Assembly (NCBI RefSeq): GCF_950295315.1
Contig: NC_080164.1
Coordinates: 107,035,587 to 107,099,586, forward strand
Length of the DNA stretch: 64,000 nt
DNA from: Erinaceus europaeus
Lineage: Eukaryota; Chordata; Mammalia; Eulipotyphla; Erinaceidae
Reading direction: 5' to 3'
This document shows, in pieces, positions 31,927-44,435 of the stretch; positions within the stretch are counted from its first letter, which is position 1, and each line of letters opens with the position of its first letter. The position numbers and the translations under genes were made by a program. The notes beneath the pieces were generated by a model that was not told where the DNA came from, made no database searches, and saw only the letters and a program-made list of their open reading frames with translations.

Positions 31927-32600
31927 CATTTATATACTATGTTATCCTCGTTGGGATTCACTCTGAACCCTTATGAGCCAACTCAAATTTCTGATGCTGT
32001 GTTCCCAGTCCTCACCTGACCATTTACGGTTGGGGTGTTGGCAACCCTCAGATGTTTATAGTGCAGAGAAATCCCACAACCACTGCATAATCTAATGTTA
32101 AAGTATTTGAGGAGAAGTCTCTACTAGCCCTGGGCCTTTGGAGTCCCTGTTGCACCACCAGACAGGAAGCTTGATTTAACTGGGCTTCTGACAGTCTGTA
32201 AGAGGCATTAAGTACTTATGCACACCAGTCCCTGTGAAAAGTACTGTCTGGAAGCTACATCTATGAACTCACAGAAGTTGTGAAAAAATAATCTTAGCAC
32301 ATATCGAGTATAAAATCTATCATTCAACCAAGATTCAGATTAGGGAAGCTTTGGACCCATTCCTAACTGTAGCAAGGGCTTTCCCTGATTTAAAATTTTT
32401 TTTAACCCATCTGGTGGACTGACAGGGTAGCTCATGTAGTTAGTGCACCTGCTTTGTCATGCGTGCCACCCATTGTCCCCCCACCTCACTGCATTAAGCT
32501 TCTCTTTTGGGTGGTCAAGTTTGTTCCCCACGTATTTAAAGACTCTTTACACATAATACCGACAAACAATTGAGGAGAAAGCATGACTTTCAGGAGTTTT
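31926..32600. other. Intronic sequence with type IV SINE scrap at 32420-32510
   Basis: The scrap reads 'cagggtagctcatgtagtta'. The rest is unassigned. Confidence 0.45.
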
Positions 32601-32602
32601 AA

Positions 32603-32890
32603 ATTTTTTTATTTTATTTTATTTATATATTCCCTTTTGTTGCCCTTGTTGTTTTTTATTGTTGTAGTTATTGTTGTTGTCGTCGTTGTTGGATAGGACA
32701 GAGAGAAATGGAGAGAGGAGGGGAAGACAGAGAGGAGGAGAGAAAGATAGACACCTGCAGACCTGCTTCACCGCCTGTGAAGCGACTCCCCTGCAGGTGG
32801 GGAGCCGGGGTTCGAACCAGGATCCTTATGCCGGTCCTTGTGCTTTGTGCCACCTGCGCTTAACCCGCTGCGCTACAGCCAGACTCCCAG
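32603..32890 (-). repeat. Type I SINE, full length
   Basis: It is flanked by 'ccaggagttttaaatttt' copies near 32590-32607 and 32886-32903, an apparent target duplication. Confidence 0.85.
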
Positions 32891-32903
32891 GAGTTTTAAA
32901 TTT

Positions 32904-33496
32904 TATTCAGGAAAATTCAGAACATTCTCTTGTTAGGCCAAGAGAGAGACCAATTGAGCTATGCTCACAGGTGTAGCTTATAAACATCTCAGCCCCACCT
33001 TCACCTCCTTTCTAAGCCACAGCCACATCTGCAGTTTCCTTCCCCCAGGTACTTCCTGTCATTTCTGACCATGACAGCTTCCACATTTTCCCTCTTCCTC
33101 TCTGTCTCAGTCTCTTTTTTCTATCTGAAACTAAGTCAGTCTGGGGCAGGTAAGCTTAGAGAAATCTTTTAGCATGTTCAACATTGATAGTGTTTGACAA
33201 CCACTAGGGGGTGAGATTTGGGAACACTGGAAGTGCTGACTCCACTTCTTGAACAAGTGGGGCAGCCTTTTCTTCCTCAGAGGGCTCCCTGGCTTCAAAC
33301 AGCTGGCCTGGTGCTCATTTGCCAGGCTTTGGAGATTCCCTTGGAAGCACAACACTGAGCCGCCTTCAGGGACTGTGGTAGAGACCCTACCCAGGCATCA
33401 TGGTGGTACACCCTTCCCTCCGTGCTCTGAGAAGAGCACAGAAAAGAGCAGATGGATTCAGGAGACCACTAGAAAAAAGAAGAGAGTGAGAGTGAG

Positions 33497-33545
<49 letters not shown>

Positions 33546-34130
33546 TAGATGCAGTTGAGCAGTTTTCCCAAATGGTGTTCTCAGTTTGTCTCCCTCATTT
33601 GGAATATAAATTCCTCACTGTCTGGATACAGAGCTCCCTGGTGAACTGCCCTGCCCACTGCAGTCAGTGTCCTGGGCTTTATCTCTGTCTATTAAGCTCC
33701 TAGGCTGAAGGAGAGCAGCCTCATGGGGAAAGAAGGGAAAATCCTGATCTGAATAACTTGAAGTCTTACTGGAAAAACCCTGGGTATGGGAGGGGACTGG
33801 AGGAGAGTGGTTTGGACTTGGCTGTTCTTGTAAGGGGCTAGAATAAAGGCCTCTCTAATAGGTCTCTTTTTTTTATAGCTTCAACCTTGGGGAGTTGGAC
33901 AAAGCTACCTTCTATGTCTAGTGACATTGGCAACTTAAAAGTGCCCCCCATGCCCACTTACTGGAAACACCTAGCTCTTATGTTATGCTCTGCTGGATTT
34001 CAGAGGCCTCACTGAGCATGAAGGCTGAGACTCAGTGCCCTCTGTTACTATATTCACATCCCAGGGTTTCTGAAATAAATGACCCAAAACTTTGGGCCTT
34101 GCAATAATAGAAGATAATCGCTCTCCATTT
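32904..34130. other. Intronic sequence with (GA)n at 33498-33541
   Basis: Unassigned DNA apart from a GA array. Confidence 0.45.
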
Positions 34131-34400
34131 TGGAAAAAAGCTAGTCTGGGGATATGGATCGACCTGTCAATGCCCATGTCCGGGGAAGAAGCAATTACAG
34201 AAGCCAGATCTTGCACCTTCTGCACCTCAGAATGATTCTGCATCCATGCTCCCAGAGAGATTAAAAAAAAAAAAATAGGAAAACTTTTAATGAAGGAGAT
34301 GGATGCAGAACTCTGGCTGTGGGAATTCTGTGAATTCCCCTCATCCTACAACCTTGTCAATATTTTTATTATCTAATAAATAAAATTAAAAATACTAAAG
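34131..34400 (+). repeat. Element R, 3' end
   Basis: It has 'gaagaagcaattacagaagc', 'gcacctcagaatgattctgc' and a tail ending 'taataaataaaat'. Confidence 0.75.
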
Positions 34401-34645
34401 AAGAAGAGGAAGAAAGAACAAAAAATAACCACTCTCTCAGTATTGTGAAGAACAGAAGTGTGAGTGTCAACCTCCCTCAGGGAATTCAGCACAAAGATTT
34501 CTGGACTCCCTCTCCTTCCAAGTTCTTCTGGCAGCTCCCTGTACTGTGTACTTCCAGACCTGTGGCCACATTTTCCAATCCCCTCTTCCTTGCCTTTGCT
34601 TGTCCCAAATAAGGCGCCATTCATCTATTTGAGAATCCAGATGGA

Positions 34646-34648
<3 letters not shown>

Positions 34649-34703
<55 letters not shown>

Positions 34704-34712
34704 TGTGTAGGG
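34649..34712. repeat. (TG)n microsatellite
   Basis: About 30 TG units ending in ttgtgtgtaggggtggg. Confidence 0.95.
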
Positions 34713-34779
34713 GTGGGGGTTCACATTTAACCCACCACATTGACCAAAGGCCAGTCAAGAAAATGTCACTTCCTAAGTC

Positions 34780-35145
34780 AGTTCCGCAACCAAGGAAGGC
34801 AGCTCAGTGGCTGAGAGTAGCACTTGCCCACCTGGACCTGTGGATATAATTCCAGGCTTTGCATAAGAGCCAAATTAATGCATTTCCCCCTCCCTCTTTC
34901 TCTCTTTGTCTGTCCTTCTCTCCTCTTTCTCTCTCGTTAATAAATTTGATAGGGGTCAGGTATGCAAGGGCCCAGGTTCAAGCCCCTAGTCTCTACTTGT
35001 GGTGTGTGTGGGGGGGCACTCAGTTTCATGAATGATAAAACAGGGCTGCAGGTGTCTCTCTGCCCCTTTCTAGTTCTTTCTTCCCTCAAAATTTCTCTCT
35101 GCTACTATCAAAACTAAATAAATTGATTAAAAAATATATTTGACA
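34780..35145 (+). repeat. Two degenerate plus-strand SINEs
   Basis: A type III-like copy spans 34785-34950 and a type II body lies at 34955-35140 ('gggctgcaggtgtctctctg'). Confidence 0.65.
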
Positions 35146-35299
35146 GTTTGTAAGGGCATTGAATCTTAACAGACATCTCACCAAGAATAGAAACAAATGG
35201 TAGCTGAGTGTGTGAGAAGACACTTCACAAGAATGCTGTCAGGGAAGAGGCAAATTCCAATAGTGAGAAGCTGCTGCATGCTGATTAAAAGGACCCAAA

Positions 35300-35460
35300 T
35301 GGTGGTCCAGGAGGTGGTGTAGTGGAGAAAGCTTTGGACTCTCAACTGTGAGGTCCCCAGTTCGATCCTTGGCTGCACATTTACCAGAGTGGTGTCTTTC
35401 TCTTTCTTCTTTCTTTCTCACTAATAAATAAATAAAATCTTTAGAAAAAATATTTAATAA
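35300..35460 (+). repeat. Type III SINE
   Basis: It has 'ggtccaggaggtggtgtagt', 'ccagttcgatccttggctgc' and a taaataaataaaatc tail. Confidence 0.85.
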
Positions 35461-35589
35461 ATGACCCAATTGCAGAAACTGACAACCCCAAATACTGTGC
35501 AGGGTGTGGAGCAATGGAAATGCTTACTCACTGCTGGTGAGGACATACATTCTAGACACTTGGACACCATGATGTGTCTTCTTTCTTCT

Positions 35590-36200
35590 TCATTAATTTT
35601 ATTTATTTATTGGATGGAGACAGCAGAAATTGAGAAGGAAGGGGTGGAAAAGAGAGAGAGGGGCTGGGTGGTGGCATATTTGGTTGAGCATACATATTAT
35701 AGTGGTTAAGGAACCGGGTTTGAGCCCCCCCCCCCGCCCCCACCTGCAGGGGGAAAGCTTCATGTGCGGTAAAGCATGGCTGCAGGTGTCTCTCTGTCTC
35801 TCTCCCTCTCTACCACCCTCTCCCCTCTTGATTTCTGGCTTTATCTGTCTAATAAATCAATAAAGATAATTTTTTTTGCCTCCAGGGTTATTGCTGGGGC
35901 TCAGTGCCTGCACCATGAACCCACTGCTCCTGGAGGCCATTTTTTCCCCCTTTTGTTGCCCTTGTTGTTGTAGCCTTGTTGTGGTTATTATTGTTGTTGA
36001 TGTCTTTCGTTGTTGGATAGGACAGAGAGAAATCGAGAGAGGAGGGGAAGACAGAGAGGGGGAGAGAAAGACAGACACCTGCAGGCCTACTTCACCACCT
36101 GTGCGCTACTGCCCAACCCCCAAAGATAAGAAATTTTTTAAAAAAGGTACACTGTAAGATGTACACTCAACCAGGTGTGCCACTACCCAACCCTGTGATG
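35590..36200. repeat. Three SINEs nested in one another
   Basis: The outer minus-strand type II lies at 35592-35655 and about 36146-36200. The middle plus-strand type II lies at 35656-35872 with its A-rich end resuming near 36121-36145. The inner minus-strand type I with module lies at 35873-36120. 'aaagataa' occurs on both sides of the inner copy. Confidence 0.8.
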
Positions 36201-36279
36201 TGTTTCCCAAAGTCAGGCAATCCTTTAACCAATGATCCTGATGTTGAGTTCCTTGGTATTTCCCCAGCAGCACAGAAAA

Positions 36280-36700
36280 TTTATTATTTATTATTTATTT
36301 ATTTATTTTTACCAGAGCACTGTTCAGCTCTGGTTTATGGTGGTGTGGGGAATTGAACCTGGGACTTTGCAGCCTCAGGCATGAGAGTCTGCTTACATAA
36401 CCATTATGCTGTCTACCCTCCGCTTTTTTTCTTTTTTTCTTTTTATTTGTTTATTTATTTTACCAGAGCACTGTTCAGCTCTGGTTTATGAGCACTGAAA
36501 ATTTATTGAAGTCAGGTTGGCATCATGGTAGCATCTGCAACTCGGTGGCTGAAAAAGCATTAATATATTAAGTAAAACAAATTGTTTAATAATCAGGAAT
36601 CTATAGCAGATGAGACCTGGGGTCTCCATTTTGGACAAAGCTTGTTTCTTATACCCCACCTATGAGTGAGAATCACCCTTCTCCTTCTGACTTACCTCAC
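36280..36700 (-). repeat. Two reversed type V SINE pieces and an element R fragment
   Basis: Positions 36296-36420 and 36440-36492 share 'ccagagcactgttcagctct'. Positions 36500-36660 share 'ggtggctgaaaaagcatt' with element R. Confidence 0.7.
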
Positions 36701-37800
36701 TGAATACCATCCCCTCATGTGTCTCTAGTTATCAGTGTCACTTGCCATACAGCTTCTGGTGCCTCCTCCAGCCCTTCTGCACAGCACTCACTAGCAGCCT
36801 CCTCACCATGGCCTCTCTGAGGGCCTTCCCGACTCACACAGACCTGGCCATTCTCAGAGCTCCTTTTTGCATGAAGTTTTCTTCCCCACTGCTGCCCACA
36901 TCAGACTGAAGTGGTCAGTGAGTTCAAAAGTGTCCCAAGATGGTCTTATTTCCTCTCCACACCCATACCCCCACACACTGATGTTGGCCTGGCAGCACCA
37001 CAGGGCTATGCATGCCTGGTTAAGGTGGCCCCTCTCTGTCAGCTTCCCAGATGGCCTGAGTTCAACACCCACCCCACCCCCCTATTTCCTTGGCTTCTCC
37101 TACTAAGTGCTAAACAGCCATTATGCCTTTTCCAGCACATTGAGATTCATCTGCAGCTATTAAACCACCTCCAAACTGCTTCAATTTTGCATGAGTGCTA
37201 AGCTGGGAACTGGGAGACATTACCCAGAACTGAAGGCCCAGATCGTTAGAGAAAGCATGTAAATCCTCTGAACCAGAAATAAAAAGTGCAGAGATTTCCT
37301 TTGTCTAGCCTCAACTGCAGCTTTATGTAAAGCACAAACTTGGACAAGATGTGACATGGTTCCTGTTACCTTCCAAGCTTCCCTTCAGCCTGTTTCCCTT
37401 TCCCTTTGGCCCAGGTGCCCCTTGTTCTTTTTATATAGCGAGATGTACTTCAAAGTGCTAGAATGTGTGATAGGCTTGCACTGTCTTTATTTTCTTGGAA
37501 CCTCAGCTGTCTCTTTTAATAGAGAGGGGACTCCTAAGTATTTGGGAACAGTCTGCTCATATGAGAGATTTTTAGAGCAAGCCTAAAGTCTGATGAGTAG
37601 CAGGAAATTTCAGAGGTGATGGGTTGGTATTTCTCAACAGGTGCAAGTAACTGTATAATTTAAGGAAATATCAGTGTAGGAGGTGGGCAGACTTTAAAGG
37701 AGGGAGACTGGTGCGGAAATTATTCATGAAAGACGAGTGTTTGTATTCTTCTCTTTTAATGATAGCTCCCTGTCCTTCTCTAAAAATCTTGCTTGAGTTT
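36701..37800. other. Intronic sequence, no feature recognised
   Basis: About 1.1 kb. The 72-96 codon frames on both strands near 36.9-37.1 kb show no recognisable domain. Confidence 0.45.
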
Positions 37801-37804
37801 TTCT

Positions 37805-37980
37805 TTTTTAAAATTTATTTTTATTAGTGATTTAAAGATGATAACAAGATTGTAAGATAACAGGAGTACAATTCCACACAGTTCCCACCACATGAGGTCC
37901 CTGCCCCATCCCCTCCATTGGAAACTTCCTTATTCTTTATCCCTTTGGGAGTATGAACCATAATTCTTTATGTATTCCAA
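37805..37980 (-). repeat. Element R, 3' end only
   Basis: It has 'attagtgatttaaagatgat' and 'ttccctccattggaaactt'-like text at 37900-37930. Confidence 0.7.
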
Positions 37981-38254
37981 CTCTTTGGAATGAGAAGTAT
38001 GTAAATGTTGGACTTGGTAATGAATATCGTGTCCACTTTTCACTGGTTTCACTGTTCATCATTCTAACAAAGATGCCCTCTCTTGGGGTTTGGGTTACTC
38101 TGGGCAATGGGGAAGCCTGAGAGGAAGGTTGCTTTCCTCTCCGTTGTGGATCCAAACCTAGTGCATCTTTTCAGAAGTGAAGTGCGCTTTGTCTAGTTGC
38201 CATATAGTTATTTCTCTCTCTCTCTTTGACTCTCTTTTTAAATTTTTATTTGTA

Positions 38255-38610
38255 AAAGGGGAATGCTGACTTCCCTAGACAGATGACCCCACCAATGTGT
38301 CCTGGGGCTCCACTTCCTCAGAGCTCTGCCCCATTAGGGCAAGAGAGAGACAGACTGGGAGTATGGATCGATTTGTCAACACCCATATTCAGTGGGGAAG
38401 CAGTTACAGAAGCCACCAGACCTTCCACCTTCTGCACCCCATAATGACCCTGGGTCCATAGTCCTACAGGGTTAAAGAATAGGAAAGCTATCAGGGGAGG
38501 GAATGGTATACGGAGCTCTGGTGGTGGGAATTGTACCCCTCTTATCCTCTGGTTTTGTCAGTGTTTCCATTTTATAAATAAATAAATTTTTAAAATAATA
38601 AAAAGGTAAC
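38255..38610 (+). repeat. Element R, 3' end
   Basis: It has 'gacagactgggagtatggat', 'gagctctggtggtgggaatt' and an aaataaataaattt tail. Confidence 0.8.
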
Positions 38611-39640
38611 TTTTACTATTACCTAAATTTCCATATTAATCTGTTCAACAATTATGCCGGAAATTATATTATGAGAAATATTGCAAGCATAATATTTTGC
38701 ATATTGTATTACTGTTACATCCTAAGCAAATTCCTGTTTTGTAACATTTTGAGCATCATGTTGTAACCACATATTCAGACATCTGGAAACTCAAAGCTAA
38801 TAGAAATTCTTCTCTGCATCCAACAAGATGTTACCTGACTTAAATTAAAAAAAAAAATGAAGTCAGATTTTTTTTTAAAAAAAGACAAATTTGGTATTTG
38901 TCAGTATTGTCTATGTCCAGTAGACATTTGGGAAAAACTATTAGGTACCATTCATATTACAGTTGTGTTATTTGAGTCTACATGATGATAAACCATCATA
39001 ACAATCAGATGGACACCCCTCCATCCTCCAGGGAATATCTCAAGTGCAATAGTATAGAATAACATTTCCACAGCAACTCAGCAACTTGCCCTTGGTTGGA
39101 GAGCAAGTATATGCCCTTTGATCAGGTCTGGACCCAAAGTTCTTCCAGTCTGTGCCTCTGCTCTCCACTTGGGCCTCATCCCTTCTGCACCTAACTAGCA
39201 GGAAGGGAAGACACCTGCCAGCTTCTTCAATAGCTTGACCCTGAGATTCTTGCCCTTCCACTCACATGTGGTTGATGCTAATGGTATTTGTGTCTATATT
39301 TGAAGCAGAAGGAAGCTGGAAAAATGTGGGCAGGTTGTGTTCCTGGGAAGATGGAAGGAACATCTCAGTACATCTGTGTAAATAGGCTCTCTCCAAGGCG
39401 GCTTATGATCCTGTTATATCCTGTGAAGTACACTGGAGAAGGACTCTTTCATCAATTTAAAGTTTATATAAATGATAAATTTAGCATCCTGCCAGCTGTT
39501 ATTAATGATGTTCACTTAAAAAAAATCTGATTTCTTCTTCTGAATCTAATATTTTTTTGTACCTTTACCTCTTTTGTTAGTAATGAAAACATACACACAA
39601 TAATAAGCCTACTTTTCATTTGACCTACGAATTGTATTTT
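38611..39640. other. Intronic sequence, no feature recognised
   Basis: About 1 kb, AT-rich, unassigned. Confidence 0.5.
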
Positions 39641-39644
39641 GGAG

Positions 39645-40000
39645 GGTAGGGCAGTAGCGCAGTGGGTTAAGTGCACATGGCTCCAAGCACAAGGACTGGT
39701 GTTAGGATCCTGGTTCGAGTCACCTGGGATCGGGAGTCACTTCACAAGTGGTAAAGCAGGTCTGCAGGCATCTATTTCTCTCTCCCCCTGTCTTCCCCTC
39801 CTCTCTCCATTTCTCTCTGTCCTATCTAGCAACGACATCAATAACAACAATAATAATTATAACGACAACAAAGATAAAATAAGGGCAACAAAAGGGGAAA
39901 AAATAGCCTCCAGGAGCAGTGGATTTGTGGTGCACACATCAAGCCCCAGCAATAACCCTGGAGGCAAAAAAAAAAAGAAAAAGAAAAAAAACCTGTATTT
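39645..40000 (+). repeat. Type I SINE, full length with 3' module
   Basis: It has 'gggcagtagcgcagtgggtt', the ACAACAA tail, then 'ccaggagcagtggatttgtg' ending 'aataaccctggaggc' and an A-rich end. Confidence 0.9.
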
Positions 40001-40009
40001 TTTTGTCAT

Positions 40010-41150
40010 TGTGATGTCTAGAAAATCCAGTCTTATTAAATGGGGAAAGGAGAGTCTCCTCAACAAACGGTGTTGGGAAAATTGAGTTGAAACATGCAGA
40101 AGAGTGAAATTGAACCACTATATTTCACCGAACACAAAAGTAAACTCCAAAAGGATCAAGGACTTGGATATTAGACCAGAAACTATCAAATACTTAGGGG
40201 AAAATATTGGCAGAACTCTTTTATATATAAGTTTTAAAAGCATCTTCAATGAAACAAATCCAATTACAAAAAAGACTAAATCAAAAATAAACCAGTGGCA
40301 CTACATCAAATTGAATGGCTTCTACACAGCAAAAGAAACCACCACCCAAATAAAGAGACCTCCCACAGAATGGGAGAAGATCTGTACATGCCATATATTA
40401 GACAAGAGGCTGATAGCCAAAATATATAAAGAGCTCACCAAACTCAGCAACAAGAAAACAAATGACCCCATCCAAAATTGGGGAGAAGATATGAACAGAA
40501 TATTCACTACAGAAGAGATACAAAAGGCCCACAAACATATGAAAAAATGCTCCAAGTCATTATCAGAGACATGCAAATAAAGACAACAGTGAGATACCAC
40601 TTCACTCCTGTGAGAATGTCATACATCAGAAAAGGTAATAGCAACAAATGCTGGAAAGTTTGTGGATGCAAAGGAGCCCTCCTACACTGCTGGTGGGAAT
40701 GTAAATTGATCCAACCCCTGTGGAGAGAGCAGTCTGGAGAACCCTCAGAAGGCTAGAAGAGGACCTACCCTTTGACCCTGCAATTCCTCTCCTGACGATA
40801 TACCCTAAGGAACCAAACATACCCACCCAAAAAGATTTGTGTATACCTATGTTCATTGTAGCACAATTTGTAATAGCCAAAATGAATATGGGATGATCTC
40901 AGTCATAGAAGTTGAAAAGCAAGATTAGAAGAGAAAACACAAAGCAGAACTTGGACTGAAGTTGGTTTACTGTACCTAAGTAAAAGACTCTAGGGTGGGG
41001 ATGGGGAGTGTTCAAGTCCCGGAACTTGATAGCATAGGAGGACCTAGTGGGGGTTGAATTGTTATGTGGAAAACTGGGAAATGTTATGCATGTACAAAAT
41101 ATTGTATTTGGCTGTCAACTGAAAACCATTAATCCCCCATAATTTTTTTT
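40010..41150 (+). mobile_element. L1 3' portion: ORF2 C-terminus and 3' UTR
   Basis: The frame at 40104-40580 (KYLGENIG near its start, then DPIQNWGEDMNRIFTTEEIQKAHKHMKKC) is the C-terminal third of L1 ORF2. The frame breaks near 40580 and continues in another frame (KMSYIRKGN-like and CWWECKLIQPLW) to about 40880. A 3' UTR follows to the A-run at 41150. A stretch of ORF2 near 40880 is missing. The copy is 5' truncated and dead. Confidence 0.9.
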
Positions 41151-41164
41151 AAAATCCAGTCAAT

Positions 41165-41385
41165 TTTTTATTGACTGTCCAAAATTTTTATTGACAGTCC
41201 AAAATTAAGAGGGTATGGGGAGATAGAGATAGACAGAGAGGAAAAAAAAGAGAGAGAGAAACCTGCAGACCTGCTTCTCCACTGGCAAAGCTTTCCCCCT
41301 TCAGGTGGGGGCTGGGGGCTCGAACTTGGGTCCTCGTGCATTGTAACATGTGCCCTCAACCAGGTCCATCACCAACACCCCCCAA
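41165..41385 (-). repeat. Type II SINE, minus strand
   Basis: It has 'gaaacctgcagacctgcttc' and the reversed head 'ccctcaaccaggtccatcac'. The left end contains a duplicated 'tttttattgac' unit. Confidence 0.75.
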
Positions 41386-42300
41386 GTCTTTATATTTTCC
41401 TAATTTATTGTACTGAAGTAGGATTTCTAGGATTTCTATTCTTCATACCCCATGCTCCTCTGCTTCCTGATTACCTATGACAGCCTGAAACAACCCCAAA
41501 ACCTCCACCTTGGTGATATGTAAACATGTTGAAAAGCATGTTCTGGTTGGAAAGGAAAGACTTTGGAAGATACAATTGTACTCATCCAGTTTGTATTTTC
41601 TTTAAAATATGAAGAAGGTTCATGTAAAGTCACTTATAAGACAACTAATGACAGAGTGACCAAGAGTTTACAAGGAGCAAGGAATGTTTCTTCAGTAAAT
41701 GATGTTGGGAAAACTGAGTAAGCAAACTTAAAGACTGAGTCTTAGAAAAGACTCTAAATGGATGAAAGTCCAGAAATCACACTATAGCTGGCTGAGGCTT
41801 GTAGTGAGGACACTACAAATCCGACACTCCTGGTGATCATCCCACCACCCCATCCCCCACTCCCACCCCAGTTTTTATTTGATAGGACAGAGAGAAATTG
41901 AGAGGGGAGAGGAAAAAAACAAAAATGGTTATTGGGAATGGTAGATTCATTGTGCAGGCACTAAGGCCCAGTCATAGCCCTGGTGGCAATAAAAAAATTA
42001 AATTAAAAATATGAAATACATTGTTCTTCATATACACAAGTAGCTGTCCCCAGTAGCCTATGTTTGAGTGACTGTTAGTAATGCTGCTTAAACTTGTTTG
42101 TTTCTAAACCACTGGGATATATGTAAAACGAAAGCTTAACAGTAAGTGGTTATTTGGAGAACACTTTTTGGGGGCAGTTAGGATTAATGACTCACTGAAA
42201 ATCCTTTGTAATAATAATTAGAATGATTAAAATTTTATTAAAGTGAATCAGATCTGTCTTGTTTCCTAGTAGAGACAGATTAATCTTTTCAAAGTATATC
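41386..42300. other. Intronic sequence with a SINE fragment at 41805-41995
   Basis: The fragment has a reversed module ('cactacaaatccgacactcc'), an A-rich junction and then a forward module ending 'tagccctggtggc'. The rest is unassigned. Confidence 0.45.
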
Positions 42301-42309
42301 ATTGGGGAA

Positions 42310-42765
42310 AGAAATGTTATTTCTGTGCTAGGTGATAGCATCTTGTTTCTGCAAAACTTTCCTCCCTGAAGGTTCAAGACCCCAGGTTCAATCCCTAGTA
42401 CCTCTACCAGCCAGATCTGAGCAGGGCTCTGGTACAGACAACAAACAAAAAGTCATTTCTTTGATATATAATAATGTTTATTTATTTGCCTCCAGAGTTA
42501 TAGCTAGGGCTTGATGCTGGCACTACTAATTTATTGCTCCTGGATGCTTTTTCCCCCCATTTTATCCTTGGTTAGGATAGAGAGAAATTGAGAGAGGAGG
42601 GGGAGATAGAGAAGAAGAGACAAGACAGACACCTGCAGACCTGTTTCACCACTTGTGAAGCATCCCCCCTGTAGGTGGGAAGCCAAGGTCAAACCAGGAC
42701 CCTTGCACAGTTCCTTGCACTTAGTACTGTGTGCCCTCAATCCAGTGCACCACCACCCAGACCCC
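42310..42765. repeat. Type V SINE fragment, then type I SINE on the minus strand
   Basis: Positions 42320-42440 have 'ccccaggttcaatccctagt' (plus). Positions 42485-42765 are a reversed SINE with the module 'gagttatagctagggcttga'. Confidence 0.75.
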
Positions 42766-43140
42766 TGATTTATAATGTTTACAGACTTCCTGCCACAAAG
42801 AACAAATTACTAAGCACCATTCAAGACACATCTATTTTTCTTCTCTCTAATTCCAATTTTACTGCCTTACTCAATTAGTATAAACCACTCTGCCTTGATT
42901 TTTTAACTCTGCATTTGGGTTTACTTTTTCCCACTTCCTTAAGCACCTTTGATTCCTCATGAAAGCATTCATCCCCAACAATGAGTTAGTGTCAGACTCA
43001 CAGACTTAGTCTCCCTCCATATCCCTAGATTATTTGCTTTATAGGTTTTTCAGAATGTTTCCAATGGCAAAATATTTTTATTCACTGTGGGGAGTTCCAC
43101 ACATTGTTTAATCTATTTGAAAGGATTGCCAATCCAAATT
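42766..43140. other. Intronic sequence, no feature recognised
   Basis: About 375 bp, unassigned. Confidence 0.4.
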
Positions 43141-43144
43141 CAAC

Positions 43145-44435
43145 AGACTTCCTTTTAAAATTGTATTTGAAAATTACAAAATTAATTTTAATTTTAATAC
43201 AAAATTACAAGGCACCATTCTTACCATTAGAGTTCTGTATCCTCATTCCTTCCATTGCAAGCTACAGCAGTTCTCCCAAGGTCATAAATATGGGTTGACT
43301 ACTATTTCTTAAACAATATATCTATGTTTATGTATATTTGCCCATTTTTCCCCATGGTTTTATCTTCAGTTTAATGATGGCCTTTTTGGTTAATTCCAAG
43401 CTACCCCATCATCTGGTGCCCTTGTCAGGGAATGAATGCTTGGACTCCCACATTGATATGATGGGCCTAGATCCCTCTAATAGATCCCTCTCACCACTAT
43501 CACTGGTCACTTCCATCAGGAACATCATAAGTCCTCTTGTGGACCTTGCTAGGACCTTGCCCTCAATGTAGAGCAGCAATAGTAGGGACTACCCCACTCT
43601 CCAAAGGGATATTGGGTCAGCCTATTCTGCCACTTAAGGAAGACTGGTCCTGAAATGAGTGTAGCCTAGAATGTTCCCAGCTGTGACCATAGACTGTGAA
43701 CCTAGACTGACAGGGACTCAGAGCTTACACAGCCTGCTGTGCTAAATATGAATAGACATGGGCTCTAGATCAGATTGATGGGGTTAATCGTTAATGATAT
43801 TTATACTTTTTCTCATATTTGAAAGCCACTCTCTTCCCTGATCCAGCTTTCTAGTCCTATTCTCAACTCTGACACCATCTTCCCAGACAATGCTTTTGGT
43901 CCACCCACATGCTAATAACCAGGCTCAGGTCCACATGGAACATAACTAAAAAAAGACTTCCCAGCTTCCTCCCACATGAAGACCTAGTTTCATTTGCCCT
44001 GTTCCCATCTTTGGGTGCCTGCTTATTGAACAATTTACTTTATGTCATATTGCCTTTCAGCTACCAAGTTGCAGATGCTACCATGATGCCATCCTGACCT
44101 CCCTGGACAGTCCAGACAGGCCTCACCAATGTGTCCTGGAACCACTCCTATCCAGAGCCTTACCCCACTAGGGAAAGATAGAAACAGGCTGGGGGTATAG
44201 ATCAACCTGCCAACATCCATATTCAGCAGAAAAGCAATTTAAGAAGCTCGACCCTCCTCTTTCTGCACCCCATAAAGGATTTTGGTCCATATTCCCAAAA
44301 GGGGGTAAAGAATAGGGGAGCTTCCAATGGAGGGGATAGGACCAGGAACTCATGTAGTGGGAAGTGTGTGGAATTGTACCCCTGTTATATTACAACATTG
44401 CTGATCATTATTAAATCATTATTAAAAATTAAAAA
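43145..44435 (+). mobile_element. Element R, longest copy (about 1.29 kb)
   Basis: This is the most extensive older copy. Its left end ('accattagagttctgtatcc') resembles the reverse complement of its own right end, so the two termini are inverted relatives. The middle contains text also found reversed at 2.1-2.7 kb ('tgacaccatcttcccagac'). It ends 'cattattaaatcattattaa' with an A-rich tail. No open frame resembling a transposase or reverse transcriptase is evident. Confidence 0.7.

Noticed and set aside
40104..40580. 158-codon frame as a host gene
   Set aside because: It is the C-terminal part of L1 ORF2, followed by frame breaks and an L1 3' UTR.
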